In this document: positions 1 to 10,154 of the stretch, one piece after another
Layout of the letters: each line of letters begins with the position of its first letter
How positions within the stretch are numbered: position 1 is the first letter of the stretch
Assembly (NCBI RefSeq): GCF_000225705.1
Contig: NZ_JH126467.1
Span: 200,948 to 264,947, forward strand
Direction of reading: 5' to 3'
Length of the DNA stretch: 64,000 bases
From: Collinsella tanakaei YIT 12063
GTDB taxonomy: Bacteria; Actinomycetota; Coriobacteriia; Coriobacteriales; Coriobacteriaceae
Notes under the pieces: model-generated
The model's input: the letters and a program-made list of their open reading frames with translations, nothing else
What the model was told of the DNA's origin: nothing
The model's database searches: none
Made by a program: the position numbers and the translations under genes

Positions 1-188
1 GGGCCATCTCGACTGCCGAGAGCAATGAAGAGGTGCTCATCATCACGTCTCTGACCGATGAGCAGGCTGCTTCTTCCGAGGACGTCGCTGCCGCCAATAC
101 CGCTGCCCAGGGGAATGGCGTCGCCTCTACCCAGGATGCTTCCGCTGATTCGGCTGACGCATCCGCCGACGGCTCTACTAAGGAATAG
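1..188 (+). CDS. mreC: Cell-shape protein MreC, C-terminal end only
   Basis: The first bases read in frame from position 3 to a TAG at 186-188 and give about 61 residues. They begin with a strand-like segment (EVLIITSL) of the kind that ends the MreC beta domain, followed by a low-complexity Ala/Ser/Asp-rich tail. MreC is a membrane-anchored scaffold of the elongasome that activates PBP2. The identification rests mainly on position: mreD, PBP2 and rodA follow directly. The gene is cut by the window start, so N-terminal membrane and coiled-coil parts cannot be seen. Confidence 0.7.
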   Translation, partial: AISTAESNEEVLIITSLTDEQAASSEDVAAANTAAQGNGVASTQDASADSADASADGSTKE

Positions 189-198
189 GAGGGGACCT

Positions 199-753
199 TT
201 GGAAGTTCGCGATCCTCATCGCCAGCGCCGCTCGCTTGCCATCGCATGCGCTGTCGCCGCCGTACTTCAGCTTGCCTTGGCGCCCCAGATTTCTTTGTTT
301 GGCGGCGCTTTCAATTTCATGCTCGTCTTCGCCCTTTGCATGTCGATGGGGAACGAGATCGGCTCTGCCGTGTTGATTGGCTTCTTTTCGGGCCTGTTCT
401 ACGATATGACGTCGGCGGCTCCGGTGGGTTTGATGTCGCTGCTCCTCACCATTGGATGCTTTTCGTTGGCTACCGTATCCCACGGCGTCTCGGGAAACGC
501 GTCCTCGGATTCGATGCGCTTAATCGCGGTCGCGATTCTGGCAATTAACGTTGTCAATGGGGTCGTGCTGTTCTTCATGGGCGTTGAGGGCGGTTTTGTT
601 TCCGCCGTGCTCGTTTACGGTCTTGCCTGCACCGTTCTCGATACGATAGCCGCTCTTCCTTTTCTTGTGCTTGTTGGTGCGTCGGAGCCAAAAAAGGGTT
701 TCTCGGCACGCGCTAAGGGTACACGGTTCAAGAATTACAAGAGCCTGAAGTAA
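199..753 (+). CDS. mreD: Rod shape-determining membrane protein MreD
   Basis: A hydrophobic protein of 184 residues with about five membrane segments, matching the MreD family in size and in its position between mreC and PBP2. MreD is an integral membrane partner of MreC in the elongation machinery. I chose the TTG at 199 because AGGAGGGG at 188-194 sits just ahead of it and it lies 10 bases after the mreC stop. The open frame extends upstream to an ATG at 58, but that part overlaps mreC and reads as low-complexity Pro/Arg-rich sequence. The tail after the last membrane segment is short and basic. Confidence 0.85.
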   Translation: MEVRDPHRQRRSLAIACAVAAVLQLALAPQISLFGGAFNFMLVFALCMSMGNEIGSAVLIGFFSGLFYDMTSAAPVGLMSLLLTIGCFSLATVSHGVSGNASSDSMRLIAVAILAINVVNGVVLFFMGVEGGFVSAVLVYGLACTVLDTIAALPFLVLVGASEPKKGFSARAKGTRFKNYKSLK

Positions 754-770
754 AAAGGGGGTGATCGTGC

Positions 771-2822
771 ATGGATGCCCAAATGGTCGTCATCGTTGCT
801 GGAATCATTCTCTTTGTCGCGGTTATCGGTTCGTTGCTGTTTCTACGCGGCTATTCCAGCAAGTTCACGTTTGATACAAAGAACGGTACCAGGCCCCGCG
901 CCTCAGAGGGCGAGGGAAATACCCCCGGCGTAGCCATGAAGGGGCGTTTCCAGATTTTGACCGCCGGCGTTGGCGCGGTATTTGCCGCGGTCGCGGCGAA
1001 GCTGTGGAGCATGCAGATGGTCTCCTCTGATTATTATGAGGGCCTATCTCAGGATAACCAGACGCGTACGGTCACCACGCCCGCCCCGCGCGGTCGCATC
1101 CTCGACCGAAACGGCATAGAGCTTGTCACCAACCGTCCATCTCTTGTGGTGGGTGTCTATCGTGATTTTGCGGACGATGCCGTTGCCGTAAGGCATCTCG
1201 CTAACGTGCTGGGCATACCTTATATGGCAGCGCTGCGCAACATTCAGGACTACTCGCAGAGCGCGCAGAGTCTGCATACCGTTGCATCTGACGTTCGCTT
1301 GTCGACGGTCGCCCATATCCAGGAGCATGCGACCGAGTTTCCCGATGTCCATGTCTACGAGCGCACCGAGCGCGTTTACCCCTATGGAACGCTTGCGTGC
1401 CACGTGCTTGGCTACACCGGTACCATTACCAGCGACCAACTCGCTGCGCAAGATGAGCGCGAGGAGAACGGTGAGACCTCTGCGAACGATATCGAGTACC
1501 AGTCTGGTGACATCGTTGGCCAGGCGGGTGTCGAGACGCGCTACGAAAGCCTGTTGCAGGGAATCCGTGGCGAGCAGACGGTAAAGGTCGATGCCTCGGG
1601 TAACGTCACCGCCGAGGCGGGGGCAGTTCCGCCGCGAGCCGGTAGCGATGTCAAGCTCACGATCGACCTCCAAATCCAGCAGGCCTGCGAAGAGGGTCTC
1701 AAGCGCGCAATGGAAAAGGGCCAGGCCTCTGGTTATAAGGCGAACGCCGGCGCGTGCATCTGCATGGATTGCACCAACGGCGAGATCTTGGGCATGGCGA
1801 GCGCCCCCTCGTTCGATCCGTCCGTATTTATCGGTGGCGTCTCGAGCGATGACTGGTCTAAGCTCAACAGCGATGACGGCGGGCGACCCATGATCAACCG
1901 CTGCGTTAGCGGCCAGTATATGTCCGCGTCTACCATTAAGCCCTTCAGTTCGCTCGCTGCACTTGAGTATGGCGTCTACACCTCGTCCCAAACGTCTAAT
2001 TGCCCTGGTTGGTGGACTGGCCTGGGCGATTCCGCCGGCCGTTGGTGCTGGGACCACGCAGGTCACGGCACGCTTGGCCTTCAAAAGGGAATCACGCTGT
2101 CATGCGACGCCGTCTTCTACGATATCGGCAAGGCTTTTTATTATGACGAGAAGAACCCCGAAGGCCTTCAGGAGATGTTCAAGCGGTGGGGCCTTGGCTC
2201 CCTTACCGGCGTGGATCTTCCTAGCGAAGCCGAGGGGCGCGTGCCCACGGCCGAGTGGAAGAAGGAGTACTTCAGCAGCTGGTCTGATGAGGAGCGCTCG
2301 TGGAACCCGGGCGACATGCTCAACATCGTCATTGGACAGGGTGACATTTTGGTTACGCCGCTGCAGATGGCGACCGCCTATGCCGGCATTGCCAATGGCG
2401 GCAAGGAGTACGTGCCCCATGTATTCCTTTCTGCGGTTTCGCGCGACGGCGATGGCGATGCGGCGAGTTACCAGGTCAAGGAATTGCGCGATGTCCAGGT
2501 GAACAACGAAAGCGAACTCGACCTGGTTCACAACGGACTCGAGGGGGTTATTTACGAGGCGAGTTCGTCCATGGCAAACCACTTTAGCTCTCTGGGCGTT
2601 CGCGTAGCGGGCAAGTCTGGTACCGGTCAGAAGACGGGCGATGACGACTACTCCTGGTTTATCTCCTATGCACCGGCAGACGAACCCAAATACGTTGTCG
2701 TCACACTGGTCGAGCAGGGTGGCTTTGGCTCCACTTCCGCCATGGTGGGAACAAGGTACGTGCTCGGCGTCATCTACGACGCTCCGGACTCTATGGCTGT
2801 CTCCGGCGGCAGCGGCGACTAG
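771..2822 (+). CDS. mrdA: Penicillin-binding protein 2, class B transpeptidase
   Basis: This 683-residue protein cross-links peptidoglycan during elongation and should work with RodA encoded next. The transpeptidase signatures are complete: STIK with catalytic Ser387 and Lys390, SCD at 444-446, and KSGT at 615-618. The PBP dimer domain begins near residue 90 with the typical APRGRILDRNG stretch. The start at 771 is supported by an AGGGGGTGAT ribosome site. Oddly, two hydrophobic segments precede the ectodomain (about 6-27 and 61-80), although class B PBPs normally have one; an internal ATG at 936 would leave one but lacks a good ribosome site. The gene lies 17 bases after mreD and 11 before rodA. 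Confidence 0.95.
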   Translation: MDAQMVVIVAGIILFVAVIGSLLFLRGYSSKFTFDTKNGTRPRASEGEGNTPGVAMKGRFQILTAGVGAVFAAVAAKLWSMQMVSSDYYEGLSQDNQTRTVTTPAPRGRILDRNGIELVTNRPSLVVGVYRDFADDAVAVRHLANVLGIPYMAALRNIQDYSQSAQSLHTVASDVRLSTVAHIQEHATEFPDVHVYERTERVYPYGTLACHVLGYTGTITSDQLAAQDEREENGETSANDIEYQSGDIVGQAGVETRYESLLQGIRGEQTVKVDASGNVTAEAGAVPPRAGSDVKLTIDLQIQQACEEGLKRAMEKGQASGYKANAGACICMDCTNGEILGMASAPSFDPSVFIGGVSSDDWSKLNSDDGGRPMINRCVSGQYMSASTIKPFSSLAALEYGVYTSSQTSNCPGWWTGLGDSAGRWCWDHAGHGTLGLQKGITLSCDAVFYDIGKAFYYDEKNPEGLQEMFKRWGLGSLTGVDLPSEAEGRVPTAEWKKEYFSSWSDEERSWNPGDMLNIVIGQGDILVTPLQMATAYAGIANGGKEYVPHVFLSAVSRDGDGDAASYQVKELRDVQVNNESELDLVHNGLEGVIYEASSSMANHFSSLGVRVAGKSGTGQKTGDDDYSWFISYAPADEPKYVVVTLVEQGGFGSTSAMVGTRYVLGVIYDAPDSMAVSGGSGD

Positions 2823-2833
2823 GAAAGGAAGTG

Positions 2834-4048
2834 ATGGCCATGGCAACAGCCGCCCAAGGGCGCTCGTCTTCCGCGAGCAGCCTCAAGCGCGTCAACAAAA
2901 AAGTGGTGTCCTCGCGCAACTCCTTTTCCCAGCGCGTGAATGTTCCGGTTCTGGTCGCTACATTGGGACTGGTTATTTACGGCATCTTGGTGATCTGGAC
3001 CGCCTCGCTGTCCATTTCAAATGCCTCCTTTCCGCGCCACCTGGTCGGTGTTGGCTTGGGAGCCATCCTCAGCATCCTTGTTTGGAGGACTGATCTGCGT
3101 GGATTGGCGAATATGTCGACAGTGCTTTTGGTGCTCGATATCATCGTCATCTTCTCCCCGTATATACCGGGCCTTTCTTACAACGCTAAGGGCATGACCG
3201 GCTGGGTTCAGATCCCTTTGATAGGGTTGACGTTTCAGCCGGTTGAGCTCGCGAAGATCATCACTACGTTTTTTATCGCTGGTTTGGGCGCGCAGTATAA
3301 CGGCCACATCGATACCGTACGCGATTACGTGAAGCTGTGCGGCATGCTCGCCGTTCCATTTTTGTGCGTTCTGGCGGCGGGAGACCTGGGCAGCGGCCTT
3401 GTGGTCTTTGCCGGCGGCGCCGTTATTATCATGATGAGCGGTGCAAAGAGGGAGTGGGTTCTCTCGACCATAGCCATCCTTATCGGCTTGGTCTCGCTGC
3501 TTTTAGCGGCCGACTCGGTTGTCGATGCCCTGCTTGGCAAGGATGTCCTCATTAAGCAGTATCAGATGAATCGCTTGCTGGTATTCATCGATCCTTCCGC
3601 GGATACCTCTGGAGCGGGTTACAACCTTATGCAGTCGCTTATCGCCGTGGGTTCTGGCGGCTTTTTTGGTAAGGGCATCGGTAACGCGACTCAGGCTGCA
3701 GAAGGCTTCTTGCCCGAGGCCCATACCGACTTTGTGTTCGCATTGCTGTCTGAGGAGTTTGGCTTTGTGGGCGCAATCATCCTTCTGGCTTTGTTTGTCC
3801 TACTTATCTTCTCGAGCATTCGCGTTGCCGTAAAGAGCGATTCGCTTTTCCTTAAGTTGGTCGCCGTGGGCCTGGTGGGCATGTGGACGTTTCAGATCTT
3901 TGAGAACATCGGTATGTGCATCGGGCTCATGCCCATCACGGGCATTCCGCTTCCGTTCATCAGCTTTGGTTCCAGCTCCATGTTGATGCAGTTCACCATG
4001 GTAGGTATCATCCAATCCATTTGGAGCCATCGCTCCAAAGCCGCGTAA
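2834..4048 (+). CDS. rodA: SEDS peptidoglycan glycosyltransferase RodA/FtsW family
   Basis: A polytopic membrane protein of about 404 residues with roughly ten membrane helices, the size and topology of SEDS glycan polymerases. The family loop is present as LPEAHTDF at residues 293-300 and is followed by a typical EEFGF stretch; PFISFGSSS near the end is also characteristic. It polymerises lipid II and pairs with the class B PBP upstream, which favours RodA over FtsW. Starts at GTG 2831, ATG 2834 and ATG 2840 are all possible behind AGGAAAGGAAG; 2834 is taken. The N-terminal 30 residues are basic and cytoplasmic. Confidence 0.92.
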   Translation: MAMATAAQGRSSSASSLKRVNKKVVSSRNSFSQRVNVPVLVATLGLVIYGILVIWTASLSISNASFPRHLVGVGLGAILSILVWRTDLRGLANMSTVLLVLDIIVIFSPYIPGLSYNAKGMTGWVQIPLIGLTFQPVELAKIITTFFIAGLGAQYNGHIDTVRDYVKLCGMLAVPFLCVLAAGDLGSGLVVFAGGAVIIMMSGAKREWVLSTIAILIGLVSLLLAADSVVDALLGKDVLIKQYQMNRLLVFIDPSADTSGAGYNLMQSLIAVGSGGFFGKGIGNATQAAEGFLPEAHTDFVFALLSEEFGFVGAIILLALFVLLIFSSIRVAVKSDSLFLKLVAVGLVGMWTFQIFENIGMCIGLMPITGIPLPFISFGSSSMLMQFTMVGIIQSIWSHRSKAA

Positions 4049-4074
4049 CACATGTTAGGAGACAGGAGGCTGCC

Positions 4075-4971
4075 ATGCGAGTTCCCGTCGATAAGGTGGC
4101 AAGCGCCGTTAAGATGGGCGCTGCTGCAAAGCGCGAGCAAGATGTTCCCGTTCGCGTCGCCGTGTTTGTTGATGCGACCGCGACGCGCTTTCTCATCGAT
4201 ACCGTGCGCCACGCGTTGGTTCCTTCGACCACGTCTGGATTGGTGCGGGTTGACCGCCTGGGCGAAGATCCCGTCGCCATCAAGCCTGACACCGATGTGG
4301 TCCTTGTTCTTTCTTGCGGGTCGGACCGTCTGCAAAGCGCCGTCCGGGAGCTTGTGGTTGGCGGAGCGCCCGTGTGCGTCCTATGCGAATCGAGCGTCGA
4401 GGCTCCGTTTATCCAAAGCGATACGCCCGTGCTGGGGTTGATTGCTGCGCAAGATGCCGACCACCTGCTTGGTCAACTCTCTGAATGGATTATGGACCGC
4501 ACGGATAAGCAGACTGCCTTTGCTGCCTGCTTTGCCTTTATGCGGCGCGCCGCGTCTAATCGCGTGATCGCTTCTACCGTTGCGGCCAATGCCCTTACGG
4601 GGGCTTTGGTATTTATACCGGGCGCCGATTATCCCGTGATGACACTGGCTCAAATAGGCATGCTCTTCCAGCTTGCGAGTGCATACGATAAGCCTATACG
4701 CTTGGAGCGCGCATACGAAGCCGCTGGCGTGGTCGTTTCCGGCTTAGCGGTGCGTGCCGTCGCACGGCAACTGTCGAGCCGCGCCGGGTATGGCGCGTTT
4801 GCGGTCAAAGCGCTGTGTGCGGCTGCCGGCACCTATGCTATGGGGCGCGCGCTGACGTTGGTCTACGAAAGCGATATAGATTACGAGCCCGTCAACCGCG
4901 TTGTCCTGGGTGTTGCCGACCGTGTTCGCCAGGCATTTGCTGGAGGAGCCGAGACGGCCAGGCAGGAATAG
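4075..4971 (+). CDS. DUF697-like membrane protein of unknown function
   Basis: A 298-residue protein starting at ATG 4075 behind GACAGGAGG. The N-terminal half (about 28-150) looks like a Rossmann-like alpha/beta region with strands such as VAVFVDAT and VVLVLSCG but no P-loop. The C-terminal half has hydrophobic helices with a FIPGADYP stretch, which resembles the DUF697 family found near GTPases. I do not recognise a specific function. It is 26 bases downstream of rodA and may be co-transcribed with the elongasome genes. Assignment to DUF697 is by eye and moderate. Confidence 0.6.
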   Translation: MRVPVDKVASAVKMGAAAKREQDVPVRVAVFVDATATRFLIDTVRHALVPSTTSGLVRVDRLGEDPVAIKPDTDVVLVLSCGSDRLQSAVRELVVGGAPVCVLCESSVEAPFIQSDTPVLGLIAAQDADHLLGQLSEWIMDRTDKQTAFAACFAFMRRAASNRVIASTVAANALTGALVFIPGADYPVMTLAQIGMLFQLASAYDKPIRLERAYEAAGVVVSGLAVRAVARQLSSRAGYGAFAVKALCAAAGTYAMGRALTLVYESDIDYEPVNRVVLGVADRVRQAFAGGAETARQE

Positions 4972-5045
4972 GGGAGTCGTTTGCCACCCATCCCGTTATC
5001 GTCCAAATCATCGTCCTGATAAAACTGCAATAAAAAGGAGGCAGC

Positions 5046-6923
5046 GTGCGCATTCCCTATGAGGATCGCTTCGCAGATCTTGAACCCCTGCTTGCTCGCG
5101 TTGAGAAGCCTAGCCGCTACATCGACCACGAATGGGGAACCCTATCGAAGGTCGACGCGGATTACCGCGCGTGCCTGATTTATCCCGACACCTATGAGGT
5201 TGGTCTTCCCAACCAGGGTATCGCCATTTTGTACAACGTGCTCAACAAGCAGGAGGGCATCTCGTGCGAGCGCGGATACGTGCCTTGGGTGGATATGGCC
5301 GATGCCATGCGCGAGGCCGGGGTCCCCTTGTTGTCGCTTGAGGGCGCGGCTCCTGTCGCGTCTTTTGACGTGGTGGGTTTTCATGTCCCACACGAGATGG
5401 CATGCACCAATTATCTTGAAGCGATGGATCTCGCGGGCATTCCGTTTTATTCTGCCGATCGCGGGGAGGACGACCCCATCATCATCGCCGGTGGTCCTTC
5501 CGTTTATAATCCGGAGCCCCTTGCGCCGTTTTTCGATGCGATTTTGATCGGTGAGGGCGAGGAGTCCATTGTCGAGGTCTGTCGCGAGCACCAGCGCCTG
5601 CGCGATGCCGGGGCCACCCGTCAAGAGATCCTGCGCGGTCTTGCCCGCGTTGCGGGCACCTACGTTCCGAGCCTTTATGAGATTAGGTATGACGAGCCCT
5701 GCACGGAGCACGGGTATGCGGTCCCTCGTGAGGGGGAGGATGTTCCCGAAGTCGTATATAAGCGCGTGGTCGAGGACTTTGGCGCTACCGACCCGCTGAG
5801 TCAGTCTGTCATTCCGTATACCCAGCTGGTTCATGACCGCCTGTCTGTCGAGGTTTTGCGCGGCTGCGCCCGCGGTTGCCGATTCTGCCAGGCGGGCATC
5901 ACGTACCGCCCGGTGCGCGAGCGCTCGGCAGACCAGATTGTCTCCGCGGTAACGCGTGGCCTGGCTAAGACCGGCTACGACGAGGTGTCGCTCACCTCGC
6001 TCTCGACCACCGATCATTCTTGCTGCGAGCAGATCCTGTCACGCCTTAATCGCCGTCTTGAGGATACGGGAATCTCCGTTTCCATTCCCTCTCAGCGCTT
6101 GGACTCCTTTGGCGTGAACATGGCGCTGCAGGTTGCGGGCGAGAAAAAGGGCGGCTTGACGTTTGCGCCCGAGGCGGGTAGCCAGCGCATGCGCAATGTC
6201 ATCAACAAGGGCGTTACCGAGGAAGACCTGGAGCGCGCGACGCGCGCCGCGTTCGAAGCGGGTTGGCGTCGTTGCAAGCTCTATTTCATGATGGGGCTTC
6301 CTGGGGAACGGGACGAAGATATCGTCGCGATCGCCAATCTGGCCGACCATGTGCTGGACATTGCCCGCGAAGTGGTTCCCAAGGGCCAACGCGGCGGTAT
6401 TTCCGTATCCATCTCCGTTTCCGTTTTCATTCCCAAGTCGTCCACGCCGTTCCAATGGTGCGCTCAGACGCCTGATGATGAGGTCAAGCGCCGCCAGCAG
6501 CTGTTGCTGAAAAGCGTCAAGAACCGTGCCGTTCGCGTGCATTACCACGATGCCGAGACGTCGTTGCTCGAGGCCGTCCTCTCCCGCGCCGGCCGCGATA
6601 TGGCTCCGGTTATCGTGGACGCGTGGCGTGCCGGCGCCCGCTTCGATGCGTGGACCGAGCAGTTCTCGCTTGAGCGCTGGGAGCGCGCCGCGGAGAGCAA
6701 CGGCATCGACTTGCGCCATATCGCCAGGACTCCCTTTGACCTTGATATGCGCCTTCCGTGGCAGCATGTGAGCCCGGGTGTATCCCAGGGCTTTCTTAAA
6801 CGCGAATACCGTCGCGCCCTTGACGGCGTAACCACCCCCGATTGCACCCGTAGCTCCTGTGCGGGCTGCGGTATCTGCCCCACGCTTCATGCTGAGAACG
6901 TTTTGGTAGGTGAGCGCTCGTGA
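5046..6923 (+). CDS. B12-binding radical SAM protein, TIGR03960 type
   Basis: A 625-residue protein starting at GTG 5046 behind AAAAAGGAGG. An N-terminal cobalamin-binding-like domain (about 35-190, containing GGPSVYNPEPL) precedes a radical SAM domain whose iron-sulfur cluster cysteines are Cys274, Cys278 and Cys281 (CARGCRFC). The C terminus carries a further Cys cluster (SSCAGCGIC). These features and its coupling to the next gene match the TIGR03960 family, whose reaction is not known to me. Its stop overlaps the start of the following gene by four bases, so the pair is translationally coupled. Position just upstream of rplU-rpmA is seen in other Gram-positive bacteria. Confidence 0.85.
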   Translation: MRIPYEDRFADLEPLLARVEKPSRYIDHEWGTLSKVDADYRACLIYPDTYEVGLPNQGIAILYNVLNKQEGISCERGYVPWVDMADAMREAGVPLLSLEGAAPVASFDVVGFHVPHEMACTNYLEAMDLAGIPFYSADRGEDDPIIIAGGPSVYNPEPLAPFFDAILIGEGEESIVEVCREHQRLRDAGATRQEILRGLARVAGTYVPSLYEIRYDEPCTEHGYAVPREGEDVPEVVYKRVVEDFGATDPLSQSVIPYTQLVHDRLSVEVLRGCARGCRFCQAGITYRPVRERSADQIVSAVTRGLAKTGYDEVSLTSLSTTDHSCCEQILSRLNRRLEDTGISVSIPSQRLDSFGVNMALQVAGEKKGGLTFAPEAGSQRMRNVINKGVTEEDLERATRAAFEAGWRRCKLYFMMGLPGERDEDIVAIANLADHVLDIAREVVPKGQRGGISVSISVSVFIPKSSTPFQWCAQTPDDEVKRRQQLLLKSVKNRAVRVHYHDAETSLLEAVLSRAGRDMAPVIVDAWRAGARFDAWTEQFSLERWERAAESNGIDLRHIARTPFDLDMRLPWQHVSPGVSQGFLKREYRRALDGVTTPDCTRSSCAGCGICPTLHAENVLVGERS

Positions 6924-7705
6924 GCGACCAGAATCTTCCGTCCCTCTTCCGCTTGCGCGTCCGTTATATCAAGCACGGGCGCCTGGCGTACCTCGGCCAC
7001 CTCGAGGTCCTGCATACCATCGAGCGCGTAATCCGTCGAGCGGCGTTGCCCTATGCTGTTACGCAGGGCTTTTCTCCGCACATGCGGGTGGGATTCTCCT
7101 CCGCGCTCCCCGTTGGTACTAGCTCGACATGCGAATACTATGACGTGTTCTTGACCGAGCTTGTGCCTCACGCAGAGGCTTTGCAGCGACTGGTCGCTGC
7201 CTCGCCTGAGGACCTTATGACTCAGGAGTGCGCCTACGTCGATGTTCGCACGCCCGCGCTCACGGCGCAGATAACGCGCGTGGGGTATAGGGTGGGGCTT
7301 TTCTGCCGTGAATCAGCCTCCTTTGAGTCGAGCGATATCGAGCGGGGTCTGGACGCCATCGCTCGGCTTGGGCAGATTCCCTATGCGCGCGGAAAAAAGA
7401 GCAAGGTGATGGATATCGAGCGCACGTTGGTTGGTTACCAGGTGGCTCCCGGTGCGGCTTTGGGCGATTTCATCGTCCAGCTCGATACGCGCTGCGATAA
7501 CGAGGGTGCCTTGAGGCCCGAGATTCTGCTTGCCGCGCTCGATCGCTTCCTGTTGGGCCAGGAGATTTCGCCCGAGGAGCGCCCCATTGTTTCCACCGGC
7601 ATCCAGGATCTTGTGTCCATCAAGAGTTATCGCGTGGAGCGCGTGTTTCAGATGGTGGAGGATGAAAACGGCAGCCTGGTAGACCCCCTTGCGGCTCGTC
7701 GCTAG
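6920..7705 (+). CDS. Radical SAM-associated DUF2344 protein, TIGR03936 type
   Basis: A 261-residue protein starting at GTG 6920 inside the end of the radical SAM gene (GTGA overlap). It opens with a strand-rich stretch (RLRVRYIKHG, then LGHLE and QGFSPHMRVGF) typical of the DUF2344/TIGR03936 family. This family nearly always accompanies, or is fused to, TIGR03960 proteins. Function is unknown; partnership with the upstream enzyme is inferred from the overlap and the known co-occurrence. No membrane segments or metal-binding clusters are evident. Confidence 0.85.
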   Translation: MSDQNLPSLFRLRVRYIKHGRLAYLGHLEVLHTIERVIRRAALPYAVTQGFSPHMRVGFSSALPVGTSSTCEYYDVFLTELVPHAEALQRLVAASPEDLMTQECAYVDVRTPALTAQITRVGYRVGLFCRESASFESSDIERGLDAIARLGQIPYARGKKSKVMDIERTLVGYQVAPGAALGDFIVQLDTRCDNEGALRPEILLAALDRFLLGQEISPEERPIVSTGIQDLVSIKSYRVERVFQMVEDENGSLVDPLAARR

Positions 7706-7908
7706 CTTTGCTGGCTGACGGAGGGCGCGGGCGGGTTACCGTTCAAGCTGGTCATTTTATGTAGCCGCACCATGTATACGGGCTTTGAGCTATAGTTAGC
7801 ACCTGGCGCAGCGTCGTCCAGCTCGCATCATCCGTATGCAGGTGCAGCGTCAATCCAGTGAAACAAGGGCAACTTGTGAATACGCTGGGGAAATGTTCCT
7901 CGTCTTTG

Positions 7909-7937
7909 TTGACGGGTTAAGATTCCCCTGCTACTAT
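7909..7937 (+). promoter_or_regulatory. Sigma-70-type promoter of rplU-rpmA
   Basis: TTGACG at 7909-7914 and TACTAT at 7932-7937 are separated by exactly 17 bases. Transcription would begin near 7944, leaving a leader of about 36 bases before rplU. The rest of the 274-base gap (7706-7908) holds no gene I can support; no stable terminator for the upstream pair is obvious. Confidence 0.75.
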
Positions 7938-7979
7938 ATTCGGCTGTTGCACTAACTGATGCATGAAGGGCAAGAAACA

Positions 7980-8342
7980 ATGTACGCAATCGTAACAACG
8001 GGCGGCAAGCAGTATAAGGTCGCCACCGATGATGTTCTTACGGTCGAGAAGATCGAGGGCGAGGCCGGTACCAAGGTCGAGCTCCCCGTCATCTTCCTGA
8101 ACGACGGCAAGAAGATCATCACGGATCCTGCCAAGCTCGCAAAGGCTAAGGTCACTGCTGAGATCGTCGACCAGTTCAAGGGTGAGAAGCAGCTTGTTTA
8201 CAAGTTCAAGAAGCGCAAGCGCTATCACAAGCTTCAGGGTCACCGTCAGCAGCTCACCAAGCTGAAGATCACCAAGGTCCAGGCTACTTCCCGCGCCAAG
8301 AAGGCCGTTGCCGAGGACGCCGCTGCTCCCGCAGCGGAGTAA
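7980..8342 (+). CDS. rplU: 50S ribosomal protein L21
   Basis: Residues MYAIVTTGGKQYKV at the start are the classic L21 N terminus, and the KFKKRKRYHKLQGHRQ region is the basic rRNA-binding part. With 120 residues it is slightly longer than the usual 100-105 because of an Ala/Glu-rich tail. The start is set at ATG 7980, where the family begins; an in-frame ATG at 7959 lies in the leader. It forms an operon with rpmA, 35 bases downstream, as in most bacteria. Confidence 0.97.
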   Translation: MYAIVTTGGKQYKVATDDVLTVEKIEGEAGTKVELPVIFLNDGKKIITDPAKLAKAKVTAEIVDQFKGEKQLVYKFKKRKRYHKLQGHRQQLTKLKITKVQATSRAKKAVAEDAAAPAAE

Positions 8343-8377
8343 CTCCACCCAAGAACTGTAGAGAGTAGGTATCAGAC

Positions 8378-8635
8378 ATGGCACACAAAAAAGGTCTTGG
8401 TTCCTCCCGTAACGGCCGCGACTCCCGCGGTCAGCGTCTCGGCACCAAGCGTTTCGACGGTCAGTTCGTGAAGACCGGCGAGGTTCTCGTCCGTCAGTGC
8501 GGCACCCACATCCACCCCGGTGAGAACGTGGGTCGTGGCAAGGACGACACCCTGTTCGCTCTGGCCGAGGGCAAGGTCAAGTTCACCCGTGGTGCTAAGC
8601 ATCGCGTGAACGTCCTTCCCGTGGTTGAAGCCTAA
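8378..8635 (+). CDS. rpmA: 50S ribosomal protein L27
   Basis: The 85-residue protein begins [10 protein letters not shown] and contains the conserved GTHIHPG and [11 protein letters not shown] stretches. L27 lies near the peptidyl-transferase centre. The sequence starts directly at the mature Ala-His-Lys-Lys end, without the cleaved N-terminal extension seen in many Firmicutes. A strong terminator follows. Confidence 0.97.
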   Translation: MAHKKGLGSSRNGRDSRGQRLGTKRFDGQFVKTGEVLVRQCGTHIHPGENVGRGKDDTLFALAEGKVKFTRGAKHRVNVLPVVEA

Positions 8636-8661
8636 GTCCCTTCACAGCATAGGCAAATAGG

Positions 8662-8694
8662 GAGGCCCTCGGCTGTAGCCGGGGGCCTCTTTTG
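8662..8694 (+). terminator. Rho-independent terminator after rpmA
   Basis: A 12-base stem (GAGGCCCTCGGC with GCCGGGGGCCTC, one G-U pair) with a short loop is followed by TTTT. It closes the rplU-rpmA unit ahead of obgE. Confidence 0.85.
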
Positions 8695-8695
8695 A

Positions 8696-10153
<1,458 letters not shown>

Positions 10154-10154
10154 G

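Noticed and set aside
7706..7908. Search for a small RNA or gene in the long gap before the rplU promoter
   Set aside because: No ribosome site, tRNA-like fold or terminator hairpin could be supported; TATAGT at 7791 has no matching -35.
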